A model generated the notes under the pieces. The model had not been told where the DNA came from. It was given only the letters and a program-made list of their open reading frames with translations, and did no database searches. From positions 3,172,501-3,236,500 of the forward strand of contig NZ_CP045492.1 in NCBI RefSeq assembly GCF_015500055.1: 64,000 bases of DNA, given 5' to 3'. Source of the stretch: Mesorhizobium sp. NBSH29 (GTDB taxonomy: Bacteria > Pseudomonadota > Alphaproteobacteria > Rhizobiales > Rhizobiaceae). A program made the position numbers and the translations under genes. Of this stretch, positions 52,267-60,113 are shown piece after piece (position 1 is the stretch's first letter; every line of letters begins with the position of its first letter).

Positions 52267-52906
52267 AACTGCGCCCGCTTCAACGACTGCAGCTGGCGCG
52301 GCCAGCAACCTGCCGCAGGCAGTGCCTCCAACGACGGATGGCACCACCACGCAAGCCACCATAGTCAAGCAAACGGCACCGAAGTCTGCCTACAAACCGG
52401 CTGACATGTCGCCGCAGCGGCGGGTCCAGCGCTCGTTCGCTGTGCGCCTGTGGGCGGTACGCCATGCCCGATTGCTGGAATGGTTCTACGCAAGGTTCGC
52501 TGATGTGTTCCTGTTGCTCCACCCGGTGTGGAAAGGCATCGGCTATGGCCGCGTTGAAGCGCCCGTGAAGTTCATTGAAAAGAGCGTCAAGGGATTCATG
52601 TTCGACTGCCGCATGTGCGGCCAATGCGTTCTGTCCTCGACCGGCATGTCCTGCCCGATGAACTGCCCCAAGCAGTTACGCAACGGCCCTTGCGGCGGCG
52701 TCCGGGCCAACGGCAATTGCGAGGTGGAGCCCGACATGCCTTGCGTCTGGGTAAAGGCGTGGGAGGGCTCACGCCTGATGCAACATGGCGACCGCATTCT
52801 CGATATACAGAAGCCGGTCGATCAATCGCTTCGCGAAACCTCGGCATGGCTGCGCGTCACCGCGCAGGCAGCCGCAGCCCGTGAAGCCGAAAGTGTGCAG
52901 CCATGA
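52259..52906 (+). CDS. MTHFR_C-domain iron-sulfur protein
   Basis: 215 residues. A poorly ordered N-terminal 50 residues precede a helical part and the MTHFR_C domain (about 100-165) with eight Cys: 117, 120, 123, 132, 136, 145, 154 and 162 (FDCRMCGQCVLSSTG, SCPMNCPKQL, GPCGG, GNCEV, PCVW). Proteins of this kind accompany MetF subunits in acetogens and some proteobacteria. They are thought to bind [4Fe-4S] clusters and link MetF to other electron carriers. It overlaps the MetF-like gene by four bases, so the two likely form a complex that oxidises 5-methyl-THF or reduces methylene-THF. Confidence 0.88.
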   Translation: MPKTAPASTTAAGAASNLPQAVPPTTDGTTTQATIVKQTAPKSAYKPADMSPQRRVQRSFAVRLWAVRHARLLEWFYARFADVFLLLHPVWKGIGYGRVEAPVKFIEKSVKGFMFDCRMCGQCVLSSTGMSCPMNCPKQLRNGPCGGVRANGNCEVEPDMPCVWVKAWEGSRLMQHGDRILDIQKPVDQSLRETSAWLRVTAQAAAAREAESVQP

Positions 52907-53997
52907 TCGGCCACCAGCGCGACGAAAACCCTGCCGGCATCGACCTGCCGCTTGAGCCGCTGCCCGGCCACTCCTCGCGTGGCAGGCTGGAGCGCATTTT
53001 GCGTCGCGGCGAATTTGCCGTCACCACCGAGCTGAACCCGCCCGACAGTGCCGACCCTGAAGACGTCTACAATCGTGCAAAGGTGTTCGACGGCTGGGTC
53101 GATGCCATCAACGCTGTAGATGCCTCCGGCGCCAACTGCCACATGTCGTCGGTGGGCATCTGCGCGCTTTTGACCCGCATGGGCTATGCACCGATCATGC
53201 AGATCGCTTGCCGCGACAAAAACCGCATCGCCATCCAGGGCGATGTTCTGGGTGGCGCGGCCATGGGCGTGGCCAACATGCTGTGCCTGACCGGCGACGG
53301 CGTTCAGGCCGGCGACCAGCCCGGCGCTAAGCCGGTCTTCGACCTCGACTGCATGTCGCTTCTGGAAACCGTCCGCATCATGCGCGACCAGGGAAAGTTT
53401 TTGTCCGGACGCAAGCTGACCACCCCGCCGCAGCTATTTCTGGGTGCCGCGATCAATCCTTTCGCACCACCCTACGATTTCCGGCCCTACCGGCTTGGCA
53501 AGAAAATCGCTGCCGGCGCGCAATTCGTCCAGAGCCAGTACTGCTTCGACGTGCCGATGTTCCGCGAGTACATGCAAAAGGTCCGCGACCTCGGTTACAC
53601 CGAACAATGCTTCGTGCTGTGCGGTGTCGGACCTCTAGCCTCGGCCAAGACTGCCAAATGGATACGCTCGAACGTGCCGGGCATCCACATTCCGGACTCG
53701 ATCATCAAGCGTCTGGAAGGCGCACAGGACCAGAAGAAGGAAGGCAAGCAGCTTGCCATTGACATCATCAATGAGGTCAAAGAAATCCCAGGCGTTTCAG
53801 GCATCCATGTGATGGCCTACCGACAGGAAGAATATGTCGCCGAGATCGTCCATGAATCAGGCGTGCTAAAGGGCCGCCGGCCCTGGCGCAAGGAACCCCG
53901 CGCCGACGATCTGCTGGTGGCCGAACGGCTTGAGCACATTCTGCACGACGATATCACTGAGACCCAGGTAGAGATGGTGGACGAGGCCCGCCACTAA
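52903..53997 (+). CDS. Methylenetetrahydrofolate reductase (MetF family)
   Basis: 364 residues. The TIM-barrel flavoprotein has 'FAVTTELNPPDSADPEDVYNRAKVFDGWVDAINAVDASG', 'MQIACRDKNRIAIQGDVLGGAAMGVANMLCLTGD', 'FFLGAAINPFAPPYDF'-type and 'AGAQFVQSQYCFDVPMFREYM' regions in the usual order. These provide the FAD pocket and catalytic Glu. It interconverts 5-methyl-THF and 5,10-methylene-THF. In a methyl-accepting pathway it probably runs in the oxidative direction. It overlaps the MTHFR_C gene and is followed by the MtrH-like gene after 73 bases that contain a palindromic operator. Confidence 0.9.
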   Translation: MIGHQRDENPAGIDLPLEPLPGHSSRGRLERILRRGEFAVTTELNPPDSADPEDVYNRAKVFDGWVDAINAVDASGANCHMSSVGICALLTRMGYAPIMQIACRDKNRIAIQGDVLGGAAMGVANMLCLTGDGVQAGDQPGAKPVFDLDCMSLLETVRIMRDQGKFLSGRKLTTPPQLFLGAAINPFAPPYDFRPYRLGKKIAAGAQFVQSQYCFDVPMFREYMQKVRDLGYTEQCFVLCGVGPLASAKTAKWIRSNVPGIHIPDSIIKRLEGAQDQKKEGKQLAIDIINEVKEIPGVSGIHVMAYRQEEYVAEIVHESGVLKGRRPWRKEPRADDLLVAERLEHILHDDITETQVEMVDEARH

Positions 53998-54035
53998 GCT
54001 GGAAACTCGGTCGCCGCTTGCTTGAAACGAAAAAC

Positions 54036-54057
54036 GATATAAAGATGTCTTTATATC
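54036..54057. promoter_or_regulatory. Perfect palindromic operator (SahR-like) before the MtrH-like gene
   Basis: Two 10-base arms, GATATAAAGA and TCTTTATATC, are separated by TG, 14 bases before the start codon. It is nearly the same as the site before bmt (43391-43412). The symmetry and sequence match my recollection of SahR sites at methionine-cycle genes. Confidence 0.7.
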
Positions 54058-54070
54058 TTAGGAGAGATTT

Positions 54071-55039
54071 ATGACCCGTACCATTGTCGCGTCCGCGTCG
54101 CGAGAGATTGTCATCGGCTTTGATCAGCCTTTCTGCGTCATCGGCGAGCGCATCAATCCGACCGGGCGCAAAAAACTTGCGGCTGAAATGATGGCTGGCA
54201 ATTTCGAAACCGTCATCAGGGACGCGCTGGAACAGGCTGCCTGCGGCGCCACTATGCTAGACGTCAATGCGGGCGTCACCACCGTCGACCCCAACGCAAC
54301 CGAGCCCGCTTTGCTCGTTCAGACACTGGAGATCGTTCAGAACCTGGTCGATCTTCCGCTGTCTATTGACAGTTCGGTCACCGCTGCAATCGAGGCTGCG
54401 CTGAAAGTCGCCAAGGGCCGTCCGCTGGTCAATTCGGTCACCGGCGAGGAAGAAAAGCTCGAAGCGATCCTCCCGCTGATCAAGAAATACAACGTCCCCG
54501 TCGTCGCCATCTCCAACGACGAGACCGGCATCTCGATGGACCCGGATGTGCGTTTTGCCGTGGCCAAGAAGATCGTCGAACGCTGCGCCGATTTCGGCAT
54601 TCCCGCCCATGACGTGGTCGTCGACCCGCTGGTGATGCCGATCGGCGCGCTTGGCGATGCAGGCCGCCAGGTGTTTGCGCTGCTGCGCCGCCTGCGCGAG
54701 GAACTGAAAGTCAACACCACCTGCGGCCTGTCCAACGTCTCGTTCGGACTACCACACCGCCACGGCATCAACGCCGGCTTCATCCCGATGGTGATCGGTG
54801 CAGGCATGACCAGCGCCATCATGAACCCGGTGCGCCCGCAGGAAATGGAAGCCGTGCGCGCCGCTAACGTCCTAAACGGCACTGACCGGGACTGCATGAA
54901 CTGGATCAAGACCTATAAGGACTTCAAGCCCGGCGAACATGCAGCGCCTGCTCCCGTCGCCGTTAATGCACCCGGCGAAGGCGGTGCCTCCGGCGGACGC
55001 CGCCGCGGCGGCCGCGAAGCGCGTATGGGCCGCGGCTAA
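54071..55039 (+). CDS. Methyltetrahydrofolate:corrinoid methyltransferase, MtrH/pterin-binding family
   Basis: 322 residues with AGGAG upstream. A TIM-barrel pterin-binding protein (DHPS/MeTr family) with FCVIGERINPTGRKKLAAEM, 'ACGATMLDVNAGVTTVDPNATEPALL', 'LPLSIDSSVTAAIEAALK', 'GRPLVNSVTGEEEKLEAILPLIKKYNVPVVAIS' and 'TCGLSNVSFGLPHRHGIN', all as in methyl-THF:corrinoid enzymes. It would move the methyl group from the corrinoid protein to THF. The last 25 residues are a disordered Gly/Arg tail (GGRRRGGREARMGRG). It sits 23 bases before the RACo-like activator gene. Confidence 0.92.
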   Translation: MTRTIVASASREIVIGFDQPFCVIGERINPTGRKKLAAEMMAGNFETVIRDALEQAACGATMLDVNAGVTTVDPNATEPALLVQTLEIVQNLVDLPLSIDSSVTAAIEAALKVAKGRPLVNSVTGEEEKLEAILPLIKKYNVPVVAISNDETGISMDPDVRFAVAKKIVERCADFGIPAHDVVVDPLVMPIGALGDAGRQVFALLRRLREELKVNTTCGLSNVSFGLPHRHGINAGFIPMVIGAGMTSAIMNPVRPQEMEAVRAANVLNGTDRDCMNWIKTYKDFKPGEHAAPAPVAVNAPGEGGASGGRRRGGREARMGRG

Positions 55040-55062
55040 CACTACCTGGCAAGAAGATTAGC

Positions 55063-57132
55063 ATGAACGCACCCGTCAATCCGTCTGATCCCCTCGTCCT
55101 GTTCATGCCTTCGGGCAAGCGCGGGCGTTTTCCCGTCGGAACGCCCGTGCTGGATGCGGCGCGCCAGCTCGGCGTCTATGTCGAGAGCGTGTGTGGTGGC
55201 CGCGCCACCTGTGGCCGTTGCCAGGTGGTGGTGCAGGAAGGCAATTTTGCCAAACACAAGATTATCTCGTCGAACGACCACATCTCTCCGGTCGGACCCA
55301 AGGAAAAGCGCTACGCCGAGGTCCGCAGCCTTATCGAAGGCCGACGCCTCTCCTGCTCCGCCACTATTCTGGGCGACCTCGTCATCGACGTACCTCAGGA
55401 TACGGTGGTAAACGCGCAGACGATACGAAAGGCAGCGAGCGACCGCGTCATCGAGCGCAATCCGGCGGTTCAGCTCTGCTATGTTGAGGTCGACGAACCC
55501 GACATGCACAAGCCGCTGGGGGACCTAGACCGTTTGAAGGTGATGCTGGAAACGGATTGGGGCTGGAAGGATCTTCTGGTCTCGCAGCATCTGATGCCCC
55601 AGGTGCAAGGTATTCTGCGCAAGGGAAACTGGGCTGTTACCGCCGCCATCCACCGCGACCTCAATTCGTCGCGTCCAACCATCATTTCACTATCGCCCGG
55701 GTTGAAGAACGAAGCCTATGGCATCGCCTGTGATATCGGCTCGACCACGATCGCCATGCATCTTGTGTCGCTGCTGTCAGGCCGCATCCTTGCGACATCG
55801 GGGACATCCAACCCCCAAATCCGGTTCGGCGAGGATCTGATGAGCCGCGTCTCCTATGTGATGATGAACCCGGACGGCCGCGAGGCGATGACCAAAGCGG
55901 TGCGCGAAGCGGTCAACGATCTGACCGAAAAGGTCTGCGAGGAAGCGGGCGTTGATCGTCACGACATTTTGGATGCGGTATTTGTCTGCAACCCGATCAT
56001 GCACCATCTTTTCCTCGGCATCGACCCGACCGAGTTGGGCCAGGCGCCTTTCGCGCTTGCTGTCTCCGGTGCGGTTCACACCTGGGCCAGCGAAATCGAC
56101 CTAGATATAAACCGGGGCGCACGCGTCTACTTACTCCCCTGCATCGCCGGCCATGTCGGCGCCGATGCAGCCGGCGCAACCCTTTCGGAAGGCCCATACC
56201 GTCAGGACAAGATGATGCTTTTGGTCGATGTCGGCACAAATGCCGAGATCGTGCTGGGCAACCGCACCCGCGTGGTTGCCGCATCTTCGCCTACCGGCCC
56301 TGCCTTCGAGGGCGCCGAAATCTCCGGCGGCCAGCGCGCTGCACCCGGCGCCATTGAACGCGTGCGCATCGATCCGTTGACCCTGGAGCCAAAATACCGC
56401 GTCATCGGCTCAGAAGTCTGGTCGGATGAAGAAGGTTTTGATGCGGCTGTCGCAGCAACCGGCGTTACCGGAATCTGCGGCTCTGCGATCATCGAAGTGG
56501 TCGCTGAAATGTATCTGTCAGGCATTATTTCCGAAGACGGCGTGGTTGACGGCTCGCTATCCGCCAAAAGTCCGCGCATTGTCCAGAACGGTCGAACCTT
56601 CTCCTATTTGCTGCGTGATGGTGAACCCCGCATCACGGTCACCCAGAACGATGTCCGCGCTATCCAGCTTGCCAAGGCGGCTCTTTATGCCGGCGTCAAG
56701 CTGTTGATGGAAAAGCAGGGCGTCGAGACCGTCGACACGATCCGCTTCGCCGGCGCGTTCGGCTCCTTCATCGATCCTAAATACGCGATGGTTCTGGGGC
56801 TGATCCCTGACTGTGAGCTATCGGAGGTCAAGGCAATCGGCAATGCGGCCGGCACCGGGGCGCTGATGGCGCTGCTCAACCGCGACCACCGCCGCGAGAT
56901 CGAAACTCAGGTCGGCAAGATCGAAAAAATCGAGACCGCGCTCGAGCCGCATTTCCAGCAGCTCTTCATCGACGCCATGGCTTTGCCAAACAAGGTTGAT
57001 CCGTTCCCGAAGCTTTCGGCGGCCGTAGCCCTGCCGCCGCGCAAGAGCGTCAGCGCGGATGGCATATCCAGCGACAACACTCCACGCCGCCGCTCACGAG
57101 AAGAACGTGCTGCCCGCCGAAGCCGGGACTAA
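55063..57132 (+). CDS. RACo-like corrinoid reductive activase (2Fe-2S plus DUF4445/ASKHA ATPase)
   Basis: 689 residues. The N-terminal ferredoxin domain has a plant-type [2Fe-2S] pattern: Cys44, Cys50, Cys53 (CGGRATCGRC) and Cys98 (LSCSA). A long middle segment leads to the ASKHA-like ATPase with 'GIACDIGSTTIAMHLVSL' and 'LLVDVGTNAEIVLGNRTRV' phosphate-binding loops. The C terminus includes 'FAGAFGSFIDPKYAMVLGLIPDC' and 'AIGNAAGTGALMALLN'. Such proteins use ATP to reduce inactive Co(II) corrinoid to Co(I). The final 15 residues are strongly basic (RRRSREERAARRSRD). It closes the operon that starts at the virulence-factor-family gene. Confidence 0.92.
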   Translation: MNAPVNPSDPLVLFMPSGKRGRFPVGTPVLDAARQLGVYVESVCGGRATCGRCQVVVQEGNFAKHKIISSNDHISPVGPKEKRYAEVRSLIEGRRLSCSATILGDLVIDVPQDTVVNAQTIRKAASDRVIERNPAVQLCYVEVDEPDMHKPLGDLDRLKVMLETDWGWKDLLVSQHLMPQVQGILRKGNWAVTAAIHRDLNSSRPTIISLSPGLKNEAYGIACDIGSTTIAMHLVSLLSGRILATSGTSNPQIRFGEDLMSRVSYVMMNPDGREAMTKAVREAVNDLTEKVCEEAGVDRHDILDAVFVCNPIMHHLFLGIDPTELGQAPFALAVSGAVHTWASEIDLDINRGARVYLLPCIAGHVGADAAGATLSEGPYRQDKMMLLVDVGTNAEIVLGNRTRVVAASSPTGPAFEGAEISGGQRAAPGAIERVRIDPLTLEPKYRVIGSEVWSDEEGFDAAVAATGVTGICGSAIIEVVAEMYLSGIISEDGVVDGSLSAKSPRIVQNGRTFSYLLRDGEPRITVTQNDVRAIQLAKAALYAGVKLLMEKQGVETVDTIRFAGAFGSFIDPKYAMVLGLIPDCELSEVKAIGNAAGTGALMALLNRDHRREIETQVGKIEKIETALEPHFQQLFIDAMALPNKVDPFPKLSAAVALPPRKSVSADGISSDNTPRRRSREERAARRSRD

Positions 57133-57209
57133 CGAGTTGATGGGAGTTGTCCATGCACAGTGGCCAGAAGTGGTCACCGCGCATGCGCAGCGCCCCGAGG
57201 ACCTGCCCG

Positions 57210-58109
57210 CTAGAACTTCCCGCTGCTCTTAAATGCTGCGAATGTCGCCCGAATGTGGTCCGCAGCCGCTTTCACCGGCGCTTGCGCGTCGGGCGCGACC
57301 AGCATCGCCAAGCTGTAGTTACCGATTGATGGCAATCCGTCCTTTGCCCCAAGTTCGACCATGTCGCCCGTGATGAAGGATTTCGGCAGCGGTGCAATCG
57401 CAAGATCCGCCATGATGGCGGCCCGCTGGCCGGCAGTGTGCGCGCTCATATAGGCGATGCGATAGTTGCGCCCATCTCGACCAAGGGCCTCGAGCGCACA
57501 AGCCCGCCAGGAACAGCCCTCCTCCCACACGGAAACAGGCAGTGGCTCGCGCATATATGCGCTACCGCCCTTGGCGCTGGCCCAGACGATCGGCTCAGTC
57601 AACAGGATTTCGGCGCCGGCAGCTGTCGCTCGGGTGGAGTTCGTCAAAAGCGTGATGTCGAGCGCCCGGTCATCCATCCGCCGCCGCAGATTGCTGCTCT
57701 GGTCGATGACGACATCAACCGCAATGGAAGGATGAGATTGCGCAAACCGCTTCAACACATTGGGCAACACCCGCTCGCCAAAATCATCCGGCGAACCAAG
57801 CCGTACTACACCAGTGATGTCGGGGATGATAAATTTCGATACCGCCTCGCGGTTCACCGCCAGCATGCGCCTCGCATAGCCGAGTAGCATCTCGCCATCT
57901 GTAGTGAGCGAAACGGAACGGGCGTCACGCGCGAAAACGGAACGACCCAGAATATCCTCCAGCTTCTTGATCTGCATCGAAACGGCCGAGGGCGTACGAA
58001 ACACCGCGTTGGCCGCCGTGGTGAAACTGCCGGTTTCGGCAATCGCCACAAAGGTGCGCAAAACATCCAGATCCAGCAGCGGAAGCGGGTGATTAAGGGG
58101 TGCAGTCAT
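57210..58109 (-). CDS. LysR-family transcriptional regulator
   Basis: 299 residues with the usual N-terminal winged helix (MTAPLNHPLPLLDLDVLRTFVAIAETGSFTTAANAVFRTPSAVSMQIKKLEDILGRSVFARDARSV region, residues 1-65, summarised by its QIKKLE motif) and a periplasmic-binding-like effector domain. The effector domain begins near 'DITGVVRLGSPDDFGERVLPNVLKRFAQSHPSIAVDVV'. The effector is unknown. It is convergent with the RACo gene and divergent from the small DUF1127-like gene; the space between (58110-58233) holds an inverted repeat. Such LysR-DUF1127 pairs are common in rhizobia. Confidence 0.9.
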   Translation of the reverse strand: MTAPLNHPLPLLDLDVLRTFVAIAETGSFTTAANAVFRTPSAVSMQIKKLEDILGRSVFARDARSVSLTTDGEMLLGYARRMLAVNREAVSKFIIPDITGVVRLGSPDDFGERVLPNVLKRFAQSHPSIAVDVVIDQSSNLRRRMDDRALDITLLTNSTRATAAGAEILLTEPIVWASAKGGSAYMREPLPVSVWEEGCSWRACALEALGRDGRNYRIAYMSAHTAGQRAAIMADLAIAPLPKSFITGDMVELGAKDGLPSIGNYSLAMLVAPDAQAPVKAAADHIRATFAAFKSSGKF

Positions 58110-58133
58110 CGGCTTAGCTTATCAATTTTTCTG

Positions 58134-58158
58134 AACGAACATATGATTTCAATTCGTT
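58134..58158. promoter_or_regulatory. Inverted repeat in the lysR/DUF1127 divergent promoter
   Basis: AACGAA (58134-58139) and TTCGTT (58153-58158) flank 13 bases, a symmetry typical of LysR-type operators. It lies between the divergent starts at 58109 and 58234. Confidence 0.4.
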
Positions 58159-58233
58159 TGATTGAACAGCACACCTAACGCATAGTCAATATCAGAATGA
58201 AACCTAGCCGAGCAATGACCTTGGAAGGAGCAC

Positions 58234-58404
58234 ATGATGTCCCTCTATTCAAACTTCAAAGATTTCGCCGCGGAGTGGCGCTCAGCCCGTGACCGTGCCC
58301 GCACCATGCGCATTGTGAGTTCTCTGCCGCCCGAGATTCAGAAGGATATCGGCTGGCAACCAAGCTGCACTACGCGCCAGATCCCGGTCAGCGACACATT
58401 TTGA
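58234..58404 (+). CDS. Small DUF1127-like protein
   Basis: 56 residues, a short gene with GGAAGGAG before the ATG. The protein begins MMSLYSNFKDFAAEWRSARD, continues RARTMRIVSSLPPEIQKDIG and ends WQPSCTTRQIPVSDTF. The 'SLPPEIQKDIGW' segment matches the C-terminal part of the DUF1127 (YjiS-like) motif found in many small rhizobial proteins, some involved in phosphate and RNA regulation. It is divergent from the lysR gene and probably controlled by it. A GCGCCA/TGGCGC hairpin follows at 58410-58425. Confidence 0.7.
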   Translation: MMSLYSNFKDFAAEWRSARDRARTMRIVSSLPPEIQKDIGWQPSCTTRQIPVSDTF

Positions 58405-58409
58405 CTTCT

Positions 58410-58425
58410 GCGCCAACGGTGGCGC
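58410..58425 (+). repeat. Hairpin after the DUF1127-like gene
   Basis: GCGCCA and TGGCGC form a 6-base stem around ACGG, five bases after the stop codon. No T-run follows, so termination is uncertain. Confidence 0.45.
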
Positions 58426-58678
58426 CCTGCGTTGGTAACATGACGCATATGAGCCAGGCGCATAGCGGCCAACCATGAGCAATAAACCGTTGTATAATAG
58501 ATATTTTTTTCACTTGTCTACAACAACTGGCAAAAGCGACGATGTCGCATTTCCATATGAAGCGCTTCGCATTTACCGCTTTGTGGGCGCTACAATATCA
58601 CTATATCACTGATCAACGAGCTGCCCCACTCCTTCTAGCGAAGGCACCCCGTGTAACCTGACTGCATGGAGACGTGTC

Positions 58679-58816
58679 ATGAAACTGTTTACCCGCTTGT
58701 TCGGCCGCCGCGACAGCAACATCACAACCGCGCTTGAGCGCCAGCGCCTGGGCCGCACGATGCCGGGCCAGACCGGTGCAGCAGCAGCCGCGCGCCTGGG
58801 TTTCCTGATCAACTGA
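58679..58816 (+). CDS. Very small protein of unknown function
   Basis: 45 residues: MKLFTRLFGRRDSNITTALE, then RQRLGRTMPGQTGAAAAARLGFLIN. The ATG at 58679 has GGAG eight bases upstream. The N terminus is basic and amphipathic. No family is known to me. Coding is supported by codon use and the ribosome-binding site only. It lies between two TGTCGC half-sites, 200 bases before the GlxA-type regulator gene. Confidence 0.45.
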   Translation: MKLFTRLFGRRDSNITTALERQRLGRTMPGQTGAAAAARLGFLIN

Positions 58817-58890
58817 CCAACGGAGTCATGCTGCAAAGCAGTCCGCCTGAAATCTGTCGGCGAAGCGATTGCTGGCGGAGTGTTTAGTGA

Positions 58891-59008
58891 TGTCGCAATG
58901 GCGCTAATTAGCGGTCTCGCAACATTTTAGCCGCGACACGCCAAACCCCATTGACTCCAACTAAAATTCGCATGACGCTTTGCTGATCGCGACATTCTGT
59001 CCGCGACA
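58891..59008. promoter_or_regulatory. Cluster of TGTCGC half-sites before the GlxA-type regulator gene
   Basis: TGTCGC or its complement occurs at 58891, 58933, 58989 and 59003, with a further copy at 58543 inside GCGAC-GAT-GTCGC. The last two form a direct repeat CGCGACATT 14 bases apart. The copy at 58989, read on the - strand, fits TGTCGC-N8-AA, the ArgR-type consensus. Auto-regulation is likely. Confidence 0.5.
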
Positions 59009-59017
59009 TTACCGTGG

Positions 59018-60028
59018 GTGGGCTCCGTGGACGTCATCAAGCATACGGTCAAGCGATCGCTTGTTTTCTATCTCGTTCCCGACTTCACGATGGTTGCGTT
59101 TGCGACCGCAGTCGACCCCTTGCGGATTGCGAACCGAATGCTCGGTTACGAGGCTTACAAGTGGCGGCTGGCCAGCCTCGACGGAAAGCCGGTTCAGGCC
59201 TCTACGGGCGTCGAATGCGCCGTCAACACCTCACTGGAAGAAGAGCGCAAGAAGATGGCGGGGCCCGAACGCCCTTCCATGGTTGTAGTTTGCAGCGGCA
59301 TTAACGTCGAGAAATACAGCAACAAGTCCACCTTCGCCTGGCTACGCGAGGAATATAATCGCGGCGTGGCAATCGGTGGCCTGTGCACCGGCGCCTACCT
59401 GCTGGCATCGGCCGGCCTGTTATCCAACAAGCGCTGCGCCATCCACTGGGAAAACCTGCCAGGCTTTGCGGAAGCCTTCCCCAAGGCCAATGTTTTTGCT
59501 GATCTCTTCGAAGTTGATCAGAACATATATACCTGCGCTGGTGGCACCGCCGCGCTGGACATGATGCTAAAACTTATGGGCGATGATTTTGACGAAAACC
59601 TCGTCAACCGCGTCTGCGAGCAGATGCTGACCGACCGCGTGCGGAGCCCCACCGACCGCCAGCGCCTGCCTCTACGCGCCCGGCTTGGCGTGCAGAATGC
59701 AAAGGTGCTGACCATCATCGAACTGATGGAAGCAAATCTCTCCGAGCCGCTATCGCTCATCGAGATCGCAGATGGAGTAGGCCTGTCCAGACGCCAGATC
59801 GAGCGGCTGTTCCGCACCGAGATGGGCCGCTCGCCAGCGCGTTATTATCTGGAAATCCGGCTTGACCGAGCCCGCCATCTGCTCATCCAGTCGTCGTTGC
59901 CGGTGGTGGAGGTTGCAGTCGCCTGCGGCTTTGTCTCGGCCTCCCATTTTTCCAAATGCTACCGCGAACTCTACGCCCGCTCGCCACAACAGGAACGTCT
60001 GGACCGTAGGCTGTTGCTGGCAGCCTGA
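59018..60028 (+). CDS. GlxA/GbdR-type AraC regulator (GATase1-like plus HTH)
   Basis: 336 residues with a GTG start (a second GTG lies nine bases on). The N-terminal DJ-1/PfpI-like domain (about 12-190) has 'LVFYLVPDFTMVAFATAVDPLRIANRMLG' and 'RGVAIGGLCTGAYLLASAGLL', the nucleophile-elbow-like stretch in GATase1 regulators. The C-terminal AraC domain (about 225-330) has 'VLTIIELMEANLSEPLSLIEIADGVGLSRRQIERLFRTEMGRSPARYYLEIRLDRARHLL' and 'VAVACGFVSASHFSKCYREL'. Members such as GbdR, SouR and CdhR control betaine, sarcosine and carnitine use, so it is the best candidate to control the methyl-amine genes here. Confidence 0.88.
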   Translation: MGSVDVIKHTVKRSLVFYLVPDFTMVAFATAVDPLRIANRMLGYEAYKWRLASLDGKPVQASTGVECAVNTSLEEERKKMAGPERPSMVVVCSGINVEKYSNKSTFAWLREEYNRGVAIGGLCTGAYLLASAGLLSNKRCAIHWENLPGFAEAFPKANVFADLFEVDQNIYTCAGGTAALDMMLKLMGDDFDENLVNRVCEQMLTDRVRSPTDRQRLPLRARLGVQNAKVLTIIELMEANLSEPLSLIEIADGVGLSRRQIERLFRTEMGRSPARYYLEIRLDRARHLLIQSSLPVVEVAVACGFVSASHFSKCYRELYARSPQQERLDRRLLLAA

Positions 60029-60113
60029 TTCTTTCAGGCGACCGCGTTTTCTCACGGCAACGCGGTCGCCGCCCGGTGCTAATAAGCGTCCATACGATTG
60101 GTGGCGTCGCGTG

